From the NCBI GenBank assembly GCA_001566295.1, contig KQ964258.1:310001-374000 (forward strand): a DNA stretch of 64,000 nucleotides. Direction: 5' to 3'. This document shows positions 33,669 to 44,183 of the stretch, one piece after another. Position 1 is the first letter of the stretch. Each line of letters opens with the position of its first letter. Below the pieces are notes generated by a model, which saw only the letters and a program-made list of their open reading frames with translations, was not told the DNA's origin and ran no database searches. This DNA is from Microdochium bolleyi (Eukaryota; Ascomycota; Sordariomycetes; Xylariales; Microdochiaceae). Position numbers and translations under genes: made by a program.

Positions 33669-34560
33669 GGAGGGGCTTTGTTAGTTATGGAAGACTGCTC
33701 ACCCCCGCCGTCGTTGAGGAGGCTCTTTGTGACTTCGGGCAGTTTTCAGGCTCGCAACAGAAGTATTACAGTTGGGGGCGAGGACCGGCGCGGCCGCAGA
33801 CGCTGCCGGGCAAGGGCTTTTCATGACAACATACTTAGCAGCGTATATCAGCCGGTATATCTCATTTTTGGGGCTTCATGATGATCGGCTCGGGGCTATG
33901 CTGCTGAGGGGCTTGCTGATCTGACGCCGCGTTGTAGATTGGTAGGAATATTCGATGGATATCCGGGCTTCGCAGGCACGGGCCACTGCGCTTTTGATAG
34001 GTCAATGCATGGAAGGCGTAATCTCTGCTATCACCAGGAGCATCACATAGGGCTGTGCAGAGCACTTGGCCCTGGCTCCGACCTGGCTTGGCCTGGCTTG
34101 GCGCTGGGGCGCTCTGGATGATCCGGCGGTGGGCGATGACGTGGATGACGGCCAGCAAGAGATCTCGATGACTCCTGATTCGCTGGCTGCCTTGATGGGG
34201 TGTGGGAAGAGGCCGAAACGGGCGTAGCGCGGATGCCGTCAGCACTCTCGGCCGAGGTACCGATACCTGCCATTGCCCGATTAGGAAATACTCGTGGATG
34301 ACGGGACCTGGTGGCTGTGCGGCCCTGTCGTCAAGCCGAGCACGAGCAACACGTCCGCGAGGCACAACCGGGAGGCATGCCACGGGACATGACGCTGGGT
34401 ATGGCAGTAGTCTCCCTCCCATGGATTGCTGGCCGCATAAATATGTCCCGTCTCTGCTTGTCTTTAGACATTCTGGAAACACAATCATCACCCACAGCTC
34501 GGACTTGCGACTTACACTTTGATCATTTTCCTTTTCTTTTCAACATAGACTCCCGACAAA
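33669..34560. other. Intergenic region
   Basis: No gene supported. A minus-strand frame (33862-34491) has no motif. CT-rich sequence just before 34561 looks like the leader of the peptidase gene. Confidence 0.5.
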
Positions 34561-36596
34561 ATGCATCCATCGACGAGCCGTACGTCGTTGCTCGTGCTCC
34601 CTCTCGCCGCCACGGCAGTCCTTGGGACAGCCCTGCCTCGCGCCGAGCAGATCCAATGGGGGGAGTGCCACATCGAGACAAACACTACCGGGCTGCCAGT
34701 GCAGTGCGGCAAGCTCAGCGTGCCCCTCGACTGGTCCGGCAAGGCCTCCGACAAGACGATTGAGCTCGAGCTCATCAAGTGGCCGGCAGCAAAGCAGCCC
34801 GCGCCCAAGGGCAGCATCCTGCTCAACTTTGGCGGGCCCGGCGGCGACGGGCTGAACAACTTCATCGGCAACGTCCCTCTGCAGGCGCCGTATGTCCCTC
34901 AGCTGCAACCTCCCCTATTTGCAGTCACGTCAATGGCACAAAGGACGTTCGCTAACACGGAATAATACAGCATCATTGGCGACGAGCACGACTTGATCAG
35001 CTGGGATCCTCGGTAAGCGCGGAAACCCCAAACCCTCTTGACTCTAACACTCCTCGTGCTGACGACGGGCGTGACCACAATCCAGTGGCACCCGCAACAC
35101 GATCCCCGTCATCTGTCTCGAAAGCCCGCCCCTCAACCCGGACCTCCTCACCTACATGACCGACTGGCACAACGCCTCCGACACGACGCCGGCGCAGCTG
35201 TGGGCCGAGTCGAGCGTTCTGGCGCAGCTGTGCAAGGCCAAGCTGCAGGAGATCGGGCCCTATGTCGGCATGGCGTCCGTCTCCCGCGACATGATGGCCA
35301 TTGTCGACGCGCTCGGTGAGGACGGCCTGCTCCGGTACTGGGGCATCTCTGGGGGCACGGCGCTCGGCGCGACCGTCGCCGCCATGTTCCCCGAGCGCAT
35401 GGACAAGGTCATCCTCGATGGTGTGATGAACGTGCACCAGTACTACAACTCGCTCGTGTAAGCCCATACTCCTCCCTGCCCCGTATCGTATTATCACGGC
35501 CTAGCAGGAGTAGCCAGCAGGCCCCTGCTAACCACTCCGTATTATTTCCGCCCACACAGCGAGACCGAACTCATCTCCAACGCCGACGACATCCTGCGCG
35601 GCATCTTCGAGGCCTGCCTCGAGGCCGGGCCGAAGGCGTGCCCTCTAGCCAGCCACGGCGCGACCTGCGCGGACCTCGAGAGCAAGATGGACCAGCTTCT
35701 CCTGGACCTCAAGTACGACCAGATCCCCGCCGTCTACCTGCCACTGAGCTCGGGCCTGGTCGTCGACTACAGCATGGTCCTCAACTGGCTCTTCCCGGAG
35801 CTCTATACACCCCGCAGGTACGACGCCATCGTCAAGGTCCTCGAGGGGCTCTTCCGCCGCGACGCCACCGCCTTTATCGAGGTCGTGTTGGCGCCCCTCC
35901 TCGCTAGCAGCAGTAGTGCCAATACCTCGACCTCGGCCTCGACCTCGACCCCAAGCGCGGCCCCCAGCGCGGCCCCGATCGTCAACGCGGTATGGGGCAT
36001 CCGCTGCGGCGACCGGCGGCCCCGCGCGGCCTCGCGCCAGGCGCTCGAGCCCGAGATCGCGGAGCTCGAGGCGCGCAGCAGGTGGTTCGCGCACTTTGGC
36101 CTGGGGACCAACAGCTACCTGTGCGCGCAGTGGCCGTCTGAGGCCGCGGAGCGGTACGCGGGGGACTTCACGGGCGTCAAGACCAGGAACCCGGTGCTGT
36201 TTGTCGGCAACACGTTCGACCCGGTCACGCCGCTCCGCTCGGCGCACAACATGAGTTCCGGCTTCGAGGGGAGCGTTGTGCTGCAGCATGATAGCTATGG
36301 TGTAAGTCTGCTCTCCTTGTTCTGGTTGAGCATTTTCTTTTCTTTTTATCTGCTTTCCCCCCTCATCTGTGCCCTCATCTGTGTGAACTCATCGAGGTGG
36401 AGTATTGGAGATTACGAGCGCGTAGTGCTGACCTGGCCTTTGGTTCCCCATGTAGCATGTCTCCTTCTACACGCAGAGGTCGAACTGCACGGACCTGGCG
36501 ATCCACGAGTACCTGAGCGAGGGCAAGCTGCCGGCCAAGGACACGGTCTGCAAGCCCAACTCGCCCATCATCGACTACGTCACCGGCAAGGTATAA
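34561..36596 (+). CDS. Secreted alpha/beta-hydrolase, TAP-like tripeptidyl aminopeptidase
   Basis: 541 aa from exons 34561-34889, 34971-35012, 35086-35457, 35560-36301 and 36456-36596. The signal peptide (residues about 1-21) targets secretion. The family cleaves peptides from N-termini or hydrolyses related esters. The oxyanion region NFGGPGGDG, the HDLISWDPRGT motif, the nucleophile elbow WGISGG (Ser), the Asp of GNTFDPVTP and the His of DSYGH form a complete catalytic triad. A Ser/Thr/Ala-rich insertion (SSSSANTSTSASTSTPSAAPSA) sits in the lid part. The C-terminal TAP-like part has the usual Cys pairs (SNCTD, TVCKP). The second exon is only 42 nt. Substrate not known. Confidence 0.9.
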
Positions 36597-36904
36597 GCAC
36601 AAATGGGCTCCCACCGGTGCCGCTGGAGGTGACACAGATCACTCGGCCCAGAGTGAAAGGAAGGATAGCAAGCGATTAGGATGCTTTTGTTTGGTGGACT
36701 GTTTTCAATCCTGGCGGTTCAAATTAAATGGATAGCGAGTTACACAATACTAGCTTTGTCAAAAGCTTCGGACATCAACATTGGAGGCGCCACGCTCCCA
36801 ATCGAGCAGATGTCAAGATCTCTTCAATTCGGAACGACGCTTTAGTTTTTGATCAATTTTGATGGACAGACACCTCCGGGTGAAATGAACCCTCCCCTCT
36901 TGAA
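36597..36904. other. Short intergenic region between convergent genes
   Basis: About 300 nt of 3' flanks of the peptidase and reductase genes. Nothing else seen. Confidence 0.5.
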
Positions 36905-37927
36905 TCAACCCTTCAACACGGCAGGAATAACCTCCTGCACGATCTCGTCCGCAAACTTCTTCTCCTGGGCCTCCCAGCCGAGCTTCCTCAGCCGCGTCGC
37001 CCTGTTCCGCGCATTGGTGCCCACTACCGCGTACGTGAAGTCGCCAAACAGCTCGCCGTAGTCGGCCTCCGGGATGGTCTTGGGCTCCGCAGACTCGATC
37101 TTCCCTTGCCTGTGCAGCTCCTTCCCAATGACGGCCGCAATGTCGCGCCACGACGCCTCCTCGCCGCTCTCGGCGAAGAAGTACGGGTTCCTCGTCAGGT
37201 CCGCCTCGGCCTCCGCCCCGGCACCCTCAGCGTGGTGCAGGAGCGTCATGTACGCCCTCGCGAGGTCCTTGACGTGCACGTACGCCCACACCGCGGCACC
37301 TTTCCCGACGTGGCCCGCGTAGCCGTGCTTGAGCGCGAACCGGATCAGCGTGGGCACCTGGATGGACAGCCTGCCGCCGCCGTGGCTGCCGACGCCGTCG
37401 ATGATGGGCGGCATCACGATGAGCAGGCGGCTGCCCTGCGCGCTGCCGAGCTCCTTGCGGGCGCGCAGGATCGCGAGGTCGACGTTGCGGTGCGGCGCCG
37501 AGTCCGACAGGGAGTCGATGTCCTCTGGGGTCGCGTCGTCGGCGACCTTGTCGACCTTGTAGTCTCCCTTGCTGTCGTCGGCGAGCAGGCTGGTGCCGCT
37601 GGTGTGGATGTAGATTGGCTTGAAGGCGGCGTCCGCGGCAGCGCGCTTCTTGATGCCCGCTAGGACGGCCTCGACCGAGGGCAGGTCGTCGGCGGTGGCA
37701 GTGTGGATGACGATGTCGGCCTCGCTGGCGTGCTTGGTGATGAGGCCGGCGTCGGCGAGGGTGCCCTGAACAGTCTGGAGGTTGCTGCCGAAGCGGTCGC
37801 GGAGGGTCTTTGCGGAGGACTCGCTGCGGACGAGGACGGTGACCTTGTAGTCCTCGGTGGTGAGGTGGTGGAGGATCTCGCTCCCGATGAAGCCGGGGCC
37901 GATGAAGAAGACGGACTTGCCAGTCAT
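36905..37927 (-). CDS. NAD(P)-binding epimerase/reductase (extended SDR, NmrA-like)
   Basis: Intronless 340-aa Rossmann protein starting MTGKSVFFIGPGFIGSEIL, where GPGFIG (residues 10-15) is the dinucleotide motif. VTVLVRSESSAKTLRDRFG shows the Arg-rich loop that favours NADP(H). IYIHTSGTSLL supplies the central Ser/Thr. There is no classical YxxxK; the expected position reads LAILRARKELG, so this is probably an atypical SDR of the NmrA/isoflavone-reductase-like kind rather than a full dehydrogenase. YVHVKDLARAYMTLL is the common C-terminal SDR motif. It may act as an oxidoreductase on a small molecule or as a redox sensor. A TATAAAAG box lies about 200 nt upstream. Confidence 0.83.
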   Translation of the reverse strand: MTGKSVFFIGPGFIGSEILHHLTTEDYKVTVLVRSESSAKTLRDRFGSNLQTVQGTLADAGLITKHASEADIVIHTATADDLPSVEAVLAGIKKRAAADAAFKPIYIHTSGTSLLADDSKGDYKVDKVADDATPEDIDSLSDSAPHRNVDLAILRARKELGSAQGSRLLIVMPPIIDGVGSHGGGRLSIQVPTLIRFALKHGYAGHVGKGAAVWAYVHVKDLARAYMTLLHHAEGAGAEAEADLTRNPYFFAESGEEASWRDIAAVIGKELHRQGKIESAEPKTIPEADYGELFGDFTYAVVGTNARNRATRLRKLGWEAQEKKFADEIVQEVIPAVLKG

Positions 37928-38355
37928 GGTGATGTTGTTGCTTTTGTCAGTGATATCGTGGGGTTCGGAGTATTAGAGCTGAAGATCTGAAGGTGTCCAG
38001 ATGTCGGGGTCGCGATGGAAGAGGTGGTAAGAAAGAGCTTCGATGCGGGGCAGGATCGTAGAGATGACGACACAATGCGTGGGATGAGGACGAAACTGAA
38101 TGTACCCCGCAGGGCAGAGGGCAGGTTTCTTTTATACAGGAGCGTAGGAAGTCAGCATCGTGTTGTCGACGAGGATTGCAAAGCCCAAGACTGGCAGCAC
38201 GTCATCTCCAGCACAGCGCGTGGCCGAACGCCCTGGGCCGCGACATTAGTCAGGGCAGAGAAGGGCCCCAGGGACGGCCGGGCTTATTGTCGCCCGCGAT
38301 TGGGAAGCAGGACCAGGGCCGCCTGCTTACGCTTACAATATCCACTTTGTCAGCC
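37928..38355. other. Intergenic region with promoter of the reductase
   Basis: Upstream of the minus-strand reductase and downstream of the first F-box-like gene. Contains a TATA-like element (38129-38136); nothing else recognised. Confidence 0.55.
38129..38136 (-). promoter_or_regulatory. TATA box of the NAD(P)-binding reductase gene
   Basis: TATAAAAG on the minus strand, about 200 nt upstream of the ATG at 37927. A perfect TATA consensus; distance allows for a long fungal leader. Confidence 0.45.
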
Positions 38356-39645
38356 CTATTGGACCGCGCAGGGCCAGGCCACAAGTTTCCCCGCCGCTGC
38401 TCCCGCCGCTGCTCCCGTCTCTGCCTGCTCCGTCTTCTGCCAGAGCGTCCGGACGGCACCACGCCTGCTCGCACGCGGCCCGTCCCGCATCCACCTGGGC
38501 TCGCCGGGAAGCCGACACGCTCCGAGATCGTAGTATGTCTTGATCTCCACAGCCCAGTCGCCGCCAGATCGTGGCGGCCTCGTCTTGACACAGGATATCA
38601 CCCAGTCTGTATCGCACTCGCGGCAGCTGGCTGTGACAGGGGCTTCCCGTGGCTGCTGCTTTCCAATCATGTCCAGCGAGAACACGCCCAGCGGCCAGCT
38701 GTGAACAAGATGGCGCACGTGGCGGCACATGGTGATTTTGGTGTCGTCGAAATACTGGCGCAGCTCCGTCACCGACCAGCGACCGTGGCCACGCAGAGCC
38801 CACGTCCTCGTGTGCCGCACGAGCAGCCGGTGCTGCTCACCCGGCGCGGTGCTGCCCTGGACGACCTGGGCTTCAGTGGACTCCCAGATGACCAGGTGCG
38901 GGTGCACCAAGGCCTCGTCATGCACCAGGCGGTGACCGGACTCGAGGTCCGCTCTCTCACTGCTGTGTTGGTGTGCGAGGTAGGTCCGCGCCAGGGCGGA
39001 CACGGGCAGCTTCCCAGAGGCGACGAGCCGGGCCACGCACCAGTCCACCTTGCGAAAGCTGTCCTGGTCGTCTTGGACGGCTCGCGCGACGCCAAAGTAC
39101 TCCGGGCCAACGAGGTAGTTCAGTGCCGTTGCCATCCAGTGGTTGCCGCAGTCGTGATATGTCGCATCCCGCGGCCCGCGCGGGTGCTTCGAGAAGGACA
39201 CCAGCTTCTGGCGTCTCATGCAGTAGAACCTGGAAGGGTCGTCCCGCTCGAGGCCGAGCAGGAGGGCGCGGGTCTGCACGGGGTCTTCATTGGCCTCCTG
39301 GACGTGGCGCTCGAACACGCGGCGGCCGGCGAGCCTGAACATGCTCGTCGACGTCAGCGCGAGGGAGATGCCCACCGCCTCGGGGGCGTTCTCGATTACC
39401 AGGGCCTGGAGCTCGGCGGGCATGTCGAAAAGCCTGAAGGGTGCTCCGGTCGGTGTGCTGGAAATATCTGCTTCGCAGGGATGGGGGTCGGTGTCTGGCT
39501 CAGCCTTTTCCACGATAAGCTTGCGCAAGGCACGAAGTTCCGCTTCGGCGCGTCTCCGACTTCTCTTCAATGACAATGCACAGATTGCCCGTTTGTCACA
39601 CTGTGGGTTCTCGTGGTCGGACATTGTCGCAAATATATTCAACAT
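38356..39645 (-). CDS. F-box-like/CxxC family protein, copy 1
   Basis: Intronless 429-aa member of a local paralog family. The N-terminus is basic (KRSRRRAEAELRALRK). An F-box-like helix start follows at residues about 72-112 (FDMPAELQALVIENAPEAVGISLALTSTSMF), which in true F-box proteins binds Skp1 of SCF ubiquitin ligases. The central part has LERDDPSRFYCMRRQKLVSFS, the motif YHDC and a long variable region. The C-terminal module has CRECDTDW (Cys341, Cys344) and YYDLGACRLPGEPRW (Cys377), possibly a metal site. A second in-frame ATG at 39624 is equally possible as start. It lies divergent to copy 2. The function of the family is unknown. Confidence 0.8.
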   Translation of the reverse strand: MLNIFATMSDHENPQCDKRAICALSLKRSRRRAEAELRALRKLIVEKAEPDTDPHPCEADISSTPTGAPFRLFDMPAELQALVIENAPEAVGISLALTSTSMFRLAGRRVFERHVQEANEDPVQTRALLLGLERDDPSRFYCMRRQKLVSFSKHPRGPRDATYHDCGNHWMATALNYLVGPEYFGVARAVQDDQDSFRKVDWCVARLVASGKLPVSALARTYLAHQHSSERADLESGHRLVHDEALVHPHLVIWESTEAQVVQGSTAPGEQHRLLVRHTRTWALRGHGRWSVTELRQYFDDTKITMCRHVRHLVHSWPLGVFSLDMIGKQQPREAPVTASCRECDTDWVISCVKTRPPRSGGDWAVEIKTYYDLGACRLPGEPRWMRDGPRASRRGAVRTLWQKTEQAETGAAAGAAAGKLVAWPCAVQ

Positions 39646-40335
39646 AGTTGGTTGGTGTTCTGACCTCTCTTGTGATGAGACTGTTGACGCAAAATGGGTC
39701 GAGGATAGTGTACTGGGCTGTAGGACTTGTCCCTATTGTGCTTCGAGTGAGGGAGTGAGAAGCGAGGAGACAGGAAACTGGCTATACGCGGACCTGTATA
39801 GCCTGACGGCATCAATCGGAGATGCCCGTCAGGCTTTCACTCGAGTTTTCAAGGCAGCTGCACGTTCTGGGTTTAGGAAAATCCTGAGGCACCACACGGT
39901 AGAGGACTGCTGCAGCGCAGTACGAAGAATATAGCCAGACCTTTTACTTAAAGCGTTGCTGGTCAAGCTAAGCATGTATAGTCTCCTCGTACCACGACCA
40001 ATGTCTACTGCCATACGCTTGTTTGCAGATCCTTTCCCGCATGCTACATCCGAGCACAGATTGCACTCGATAGAATCTGTAGCGTGCTAGACAACGATTG
40101 TAATTTTCTGGTACACATTGGCGTGCCGGTGCCATACATGTGAAGGTCTTGGTAGGGCCCCGAAGGCAAGGTGTATCGCCGGGATGGTCACGGCCTTTCC
40201 CCGAAAGCGTCTGTGAAATGGCCGTAGCAATATATATCCCATGAAGCTAGTTGTGCTCCAAAATCCAAGCCGTCTAAATTCAACCTGGGTTACGTCGGAG
40301 TATCTGCAAACCTGCCAATCTTGACATCCTCGGCA
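39646..40335. other. Divergent promoter region between F-box-like copies 1 and 2
   Basis: 690 nt separating two divergently transcribed paralogs. No gene recognised; frames seen here are continuations of antisense frames. Confidence 0.5.
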
Positions 40336-41451
40336 ATGGCTAGTCTGATCCTCACTACTGCGTGGCGGGCAATGGGAAGGCTTCCACTCGTCCGGCGGAG
40401 GATCCCAACACAACCAGTGTTCCCACTCGCGCGACTGCCCGCAGAGCTTATCATGGTTGTTATGGACCAGTGCGAGAGCCCAGCCGACTCAATATGCCTC
40501 GGCATGGCACTGCAGAATATCTATGGAGGTGTCGGTCCCGGAGCGGGCATGTTTGAGCGCCTCTTGCGCCATATCAGCGACACAGACCACCAACGCGATC
40601 TTGTCGCCCTTGTCGGAAACCTCGATCGCGATCACTGGCGTTCGTTCCACTGCCGGCGAGCGCAACTCGCTTCTTGGTGGCGCCCTTACTCGGGTACACT
40701 CCTACCTTTGTGCACAGCCGAGCATCACAGCTGCTTGCAGCTCGACCTGAACGAGACTGTCGACTCTTTGATTTTAAACCAGAACCACAACAGTACCTTC
40801 CACTTTCCGGGGTTCGAAGGGGACTTCCGCCTTCCGTGGTGCGAGGCTCGGCTCATACCGCGACGCGCAGCTTTCGATCTGCACGACGGGAGGACCGCGC
40901 GCACCACAAACCTTGGGGCTACTGCGAGAGTACTCGAGCATGGGGTCAGAGTCCGCGAGGCATGGGAAGGGAGGGTGTCCCCAGCCGCCGGCCACCTTGT
41001 CCTGTGCTGCACGCGGACCTACACGCACGACGCATCACACGTGAGCGAGCTATACCTCCAGCTTCTCTCCCGGACGGGCGACGTCCATGTCTGCGCGCAC
41101 AACCGAGGCCTCCGGGGACACCACGCGCTGGAGGTGATGCAGCCCGGGGGGACAGAGGGGACTGCGTGGCGCGCCCAGTCTCACTGCTTCGCGTGCGACA
41201 CTGACTACGAGATCTCAAAGATCCGCCCGGTCGGAGGCGGCGGCGGCGACGGATGGGTGCTCCAAGTAAAGACGTACCACGACGTAGGACCCTGCCGCAG
41301 TCCTGCCGACCACGAGTGGAATGCCGTCCAGGGGCGGGGGCCAGCAGGCCCCACGGGACCACCAGGCTCGGTCAAGGTCTTCTGGGAGAGCGGCTTGGAA
41401 GCCGAAGATGGACAGGGTTCGTGGACAGAGTACTGGACCGGGGAAGTCTAG
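40336..41451 (+). CDS. F-box-like/CxxC family protein, copy 2
   Basis: Intronless 371-aa paralog. The basic N-terminus (MGRLPLVRRRIP) precedes the F-box-like segment LARLPAELIMVVMDQCESPADSICLGMAL (residues 31-59). Shared landmarks follow: HHSC in the middle, VREAWEGRVSPAAGHLVLCCTRTYT, then CFACDTDYEI (Cys284, Cys287) and YHDVGPCRSPADHEW (Cys320). A Gly-rich loop lies between the Cys pairs, and the tail contains a collagen-like stretch (GPAGPTGPPG). It lacks the FYCMR-type segment of copies 1 and 4. The nearest relative is the truncated copy 3, which lies tail to tail with it 170 nt downstream. ATG at 40336 is the first in frame. Confidence 0.8.
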   Translation: MASLILTTAWRAMGRLPLVRRRIPTQPVFPLARLPAELIMVVMDQCESPADSICLGMALQNIYGGVGPGAGMFERLLRHISDTDHQRDLVALVGNLDRDHWRSFHCRRAQLASWWRPYSGTLLPLCTAEHHSCLQLDLNETVDSLILNQNHNSTFHFPGFEGDFRLPWCEARLIPRRAAFDLHDGRTARTTNLGATARVLEHGVRVREAWEGRVSPAAGHLVLCCTRTYTHDASHVSELYLQLLSRTGDVHVCAHNRGLRGHHALEVMQPGGTEGTAWRAQSHCFACDTDYEISKIRPVGGGGGDGWVLQVKTYHDVGPCRSPADHEWNAVQGRGPAGPTGPPGSVKVFWESGLEAEDGQGSWTEYWTGEV

Positions 41452-41620
41452 GAACATTTGTGGCCCATACGGTGACTTGTATACTATGAGTTTCTAGTTT
41501 CGTGAATTGGTTGGCATCTACCAAGTACTCATTGGTTGAATACCCACGTGCACAGCGAAGGATGGCTCACAATAGATGACCACGATCTTGGGCCCGACAT
41601 AGCCTGTAGTTTAGAAATGA

Positions 41621-42130
41621 CTATCCCACATCCCGCGATCTATTTCCCTCACCTGCATCTCCTCCCATAGCCGCCGGACGGGGCCACAAGGTTTCCTCCC
41701 TCGGCTGCTCGCCACTTCGTTCCCCACCAACTCGGCACAGCCCGAGATCGTGGAAGAACGGGACTACTACGGTCCATCTCCCACGCTTGCGGAACTTGGT
41801 AACGCCAAAGTCAGCGTCGCACGAGGTGCAGCTCAGCGTCCCAGTGTGAAGCTCGTCAGCTAGATCGCACTGATCTACTACATTCAATATGAGTTCCACG
41901 ATCGGTCGATTGAGCAAAAGGGACAACTCTTCGACTTCGCTGCCTCGCGTAGAAGCTGAACGGCCAGCTTTGGAGAACGATGCTAGACATTCTTGCGATA
42001 GTAAAGGGTGTCGTCGTGGTAGTTTGATCGCTCTTCCACCGTTCCAGTAACCCCTTTTCTCGGGTCGGTGGTTGCACAGGCTGCAGCAGTCGTTGAGGGT
42101 GTGAGGTTGTAGCTTCGTCGAGATCGTCAT
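41621..42130 (-). pseudogene. F-box-like/CxxC family, internally deleted copy 3
   Basis: 169-codon open frame that joins the F-box-like start (LLNRPIVELILNVVDQCDLADE, residues 72-93) almost directly to the C-terminal module (CTSCDADF at 101-108, FFHDLGLC at 126-132). Against copy 2, roughly 220 central residues are missing, yet the frame is intact across the join. The LP of the F-box start is replaced by RP. The N-terminal 70 residues are unlike the other copies. It is either a decayed gene or a new short protein that keeps both ends. Upstream lies a GAAA/poly-G tract. Convergent with copy 2. Confidence 0.65.
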
Positions 42131-42524
42131 GGTACACAAGTCGTAGACAGATGATGGAAAGGGGCAAAGCTCAGAAACGCCAGTAAGAAAGAAAGAAAGG
42201 GGGGGGGGGGATTCAGACGGATGGGGCACGCCCACAACGAGTCTGTCCTTGGTATAATAATAATACTGTGCATCTCGAGCCAGCTTTGCCTACCTTGCCT
42301 CGACCAAGGCACAAACGCCGCTTTTGCTTAGTGAGAGCCGGGAACAACACAAACTTGGTAACATGAGAACTCTGAGCATCCAGATTTTCCGATGACCTTT
42401 TCGTAAATGTGTTGGGCTAAGAATGTCCTTATAAAAATGCTAAGTACGTCATCTCGTGCTTTTCACACGGGGAAAACACACCGCAGGCAACAAAGCAACC
42501 GCTGCAGGCGTCAACAATAATAAC
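42131..42524. other. Intergenic region with GAAA repeat and G12 run
   Basis: Between divergent copies 3 and 4. A (GAAA)n tract runs into 12 consecutive G at 42199-42210. A TATAAAAA box lies at 42430-42437. Confidence 0.6.
42430..42437 (+). promoter_or_regulatory. TATA box of F-box-like copy 4
   Basis: TATAAAAA about 90 nt upstream of the ATG at 42525, a good position for a fungal TATA box. Confidence 0.5.
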
Positions 42525-43487
42525 ATGCTGAATTTCCGGCAAAGAATAATTGCTGCTCTAGGCAGGAGAGCGCTCAGACGCACGACCTCCTCCTACTCCT
42601 TCACCACGACGCTCAACAAGGAGTGTGATGGGCCAGCATTGTTCAAACTTCCTCCTGAGGTCTTCGCCCAGATCATGGAGGAACTCGGTGACACAGACAA
42701 GCTCTGCATTGCCCTCACATGCCGAGCCACATTCTCCGACGGGGTATTCGAAAACCTGGTGCAACCACCCTTTGCCTTCAAGAAGAGGATTCTCGTTCGC
42801 CTTGAGAGAGACGTCCCCCGTCACAGCTACTGCCCTGTGCGCGACATCCTCGTGCCGTTCAGCCGGCAGCACCTCCCCAAAAACCCGCTACGTTACCACA
42901 ACTGCGCGGCCGGTCGTCTCCCCGTGTCCAGGCGAGGTGGGGATCGCGTGCTCACGTCCGCACACAGCAGTCGCTTCGAGCTGAGCTTCTGCACGGCTCG
43001 GCTCGTCACCAACGGGCACCGCTACAGCCTGCGTCACGGCCTGCCAGCGTCAGCCGTCTCCCTTGAGCACAGCCATGTGGTTAAGGGTCTGCAGTTCCAT
43101 GTGCGCGAGTCCTGGACCGCATCGGTCAACTCCAGCCACGAGCTGATCCTGAGCTGCGTGCGATCATGGACCGCTCCATGCGCCATATTGAAGCATACTT
43201 CTGCAACAGACAGGATCAGGATGTGCTACCACTCCGTGTCAGAGGCGACGGCTGACGACCGGGGGCGTCAGTACGTCATCGGAGACCGCGAACATCGCAG
43301 CACAGGACGCTGTCACAGCTGCGATACTGCATGGGAGATTGAAATCGGCCCGGCGGCTCTAGATGAAGAAGCAGACAGTCGTACTTCTGTTGGGCAGCAG
43401 AAGTGGAAGATCATAGCAACCACTCATCAAAACGCCGGTACCTGCCGCGAGCCTGCCGATGTCAAGTGGCGCACGCTCATGCTGTAG
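42525..43487 (+). CDS. F-box-like/CxxC family protein, copy 4
   Basis: Intronless 320-aa paralog, the shortest intact copy. The basic, amphipathic N-terminus (FRQRIIAALGRRALRRTTS) leads to the F-box-like part LFKLPPEVFAQIMEELGDTDKLCIALTCRATF. Shared landmarks: RLERDVPRHSYCPVRDILVPFS, YHNC, FCTARLVTNGHRY, VRESWTASVNSSHELILSCVRSWT, then CHSCDTAWEI (Cys263, Cys266) and HQNAGTCREPADVKW (Cys307). The HQNAGTC turn is one residue longer than in the other copies. The frame is open upstream to 42456 without an ATG, so the start at 42525 (MLNFRQR) is taken. Confidence 0.8.
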   Translation: MLNFRQRIIAALGRRALRRTTSSYSFTTTLNKECDGPALFKLPPEVFAQIMEELGDTDKLCIALTCRATFSDGVFENLVQPPFAFKKRILVRLERDVPRHSYCPVRDILVPFSRQHLPKNPLRYHNCAAGRLPVSRRGGDRVLTSAHSSRFELSFCTARLVTNGHRYSLRHGLPASAVSLEHSHVVKGLQFHVRESWTASVNSSHELILSCVRSWTAPCAILKHTSATDRIRMCYHSVSEATADDRGRQYVIGDREHRSTGRCHSCDTAWEIEIGPAALDEEADSRTSVGQQKWKIIATTHQNAGTCREPADVKWRTLML

Positions 43488-44183
43488 TCCGGCCATTGTC
43501 AGTTCGAAGCAGCGTGCTGAAAACCTTCATGAGCATGGATCCTTTATTGACTGGAAGCAATCATGGACATTGGAGAACTTGTAAGCCTTGACAATAAGAT
43601 GAAGACTTGCAGTGCATCAGAAAAGATAGAAAATATTCACGAACGCCAGAAGTTTGACTTGGACCCAGTGGTGTGAATGGAAGTCTCGATACACCTCAAT
43701 CTAGAATAGCAAGAGCATCTTCAATCACTCGGTGCCCCGTCCCTGCGTTGAAAAGACGATCTCCATTGTTCTGGATACCCCACTTGCCTTGTGTTGAGTT
43801 CGAACCGTTGGTACATCTCCGATATGACCAAGACTTCGTCCCAACCTGGAACTCACCGTGGACGTCTGCCGGAGAAAGCTCTCACGAAGAATACGAGGCA
43901 GTATAAGGACAAGCTGGTTCCCACACTCAGAGGAGTACACATCTGTTACGTCATTAAGTCTCAGGAACATAGCCGACTCGCTCCTGTCATCCTTAGAAAT
44001 ACAGATCTTGCACTCCAGTTGCCAAATCGGTCCAACCCCATCGAAAGCGCAAGAATCTCACGTCGTCCTATTTATCTCTGCTTCCACTTCCATACTGCGT
44101 TGATCCTCGCCGAACAACAGTCTTTCTGAACATTTGTTCTAGGCTGGAAATCATATTCGCCAGCACAGCTTCAGATCGCCAAA
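43488..44183. other. Intergenic region between F-box-like copies 4 and 5
   Basis: Same-strand gap of about 700 nt. Short frames only; I found no remnant of a further family copy. Confidence 0.5.

Noticed and set aside
38176..39573. 465-codon open frame on the plus strand
   Set aside because: Antisense to F-box-like copy 1. The minus-strand protein shares the anchors of four neighbouring paralogs; the plus-strand one shares none.
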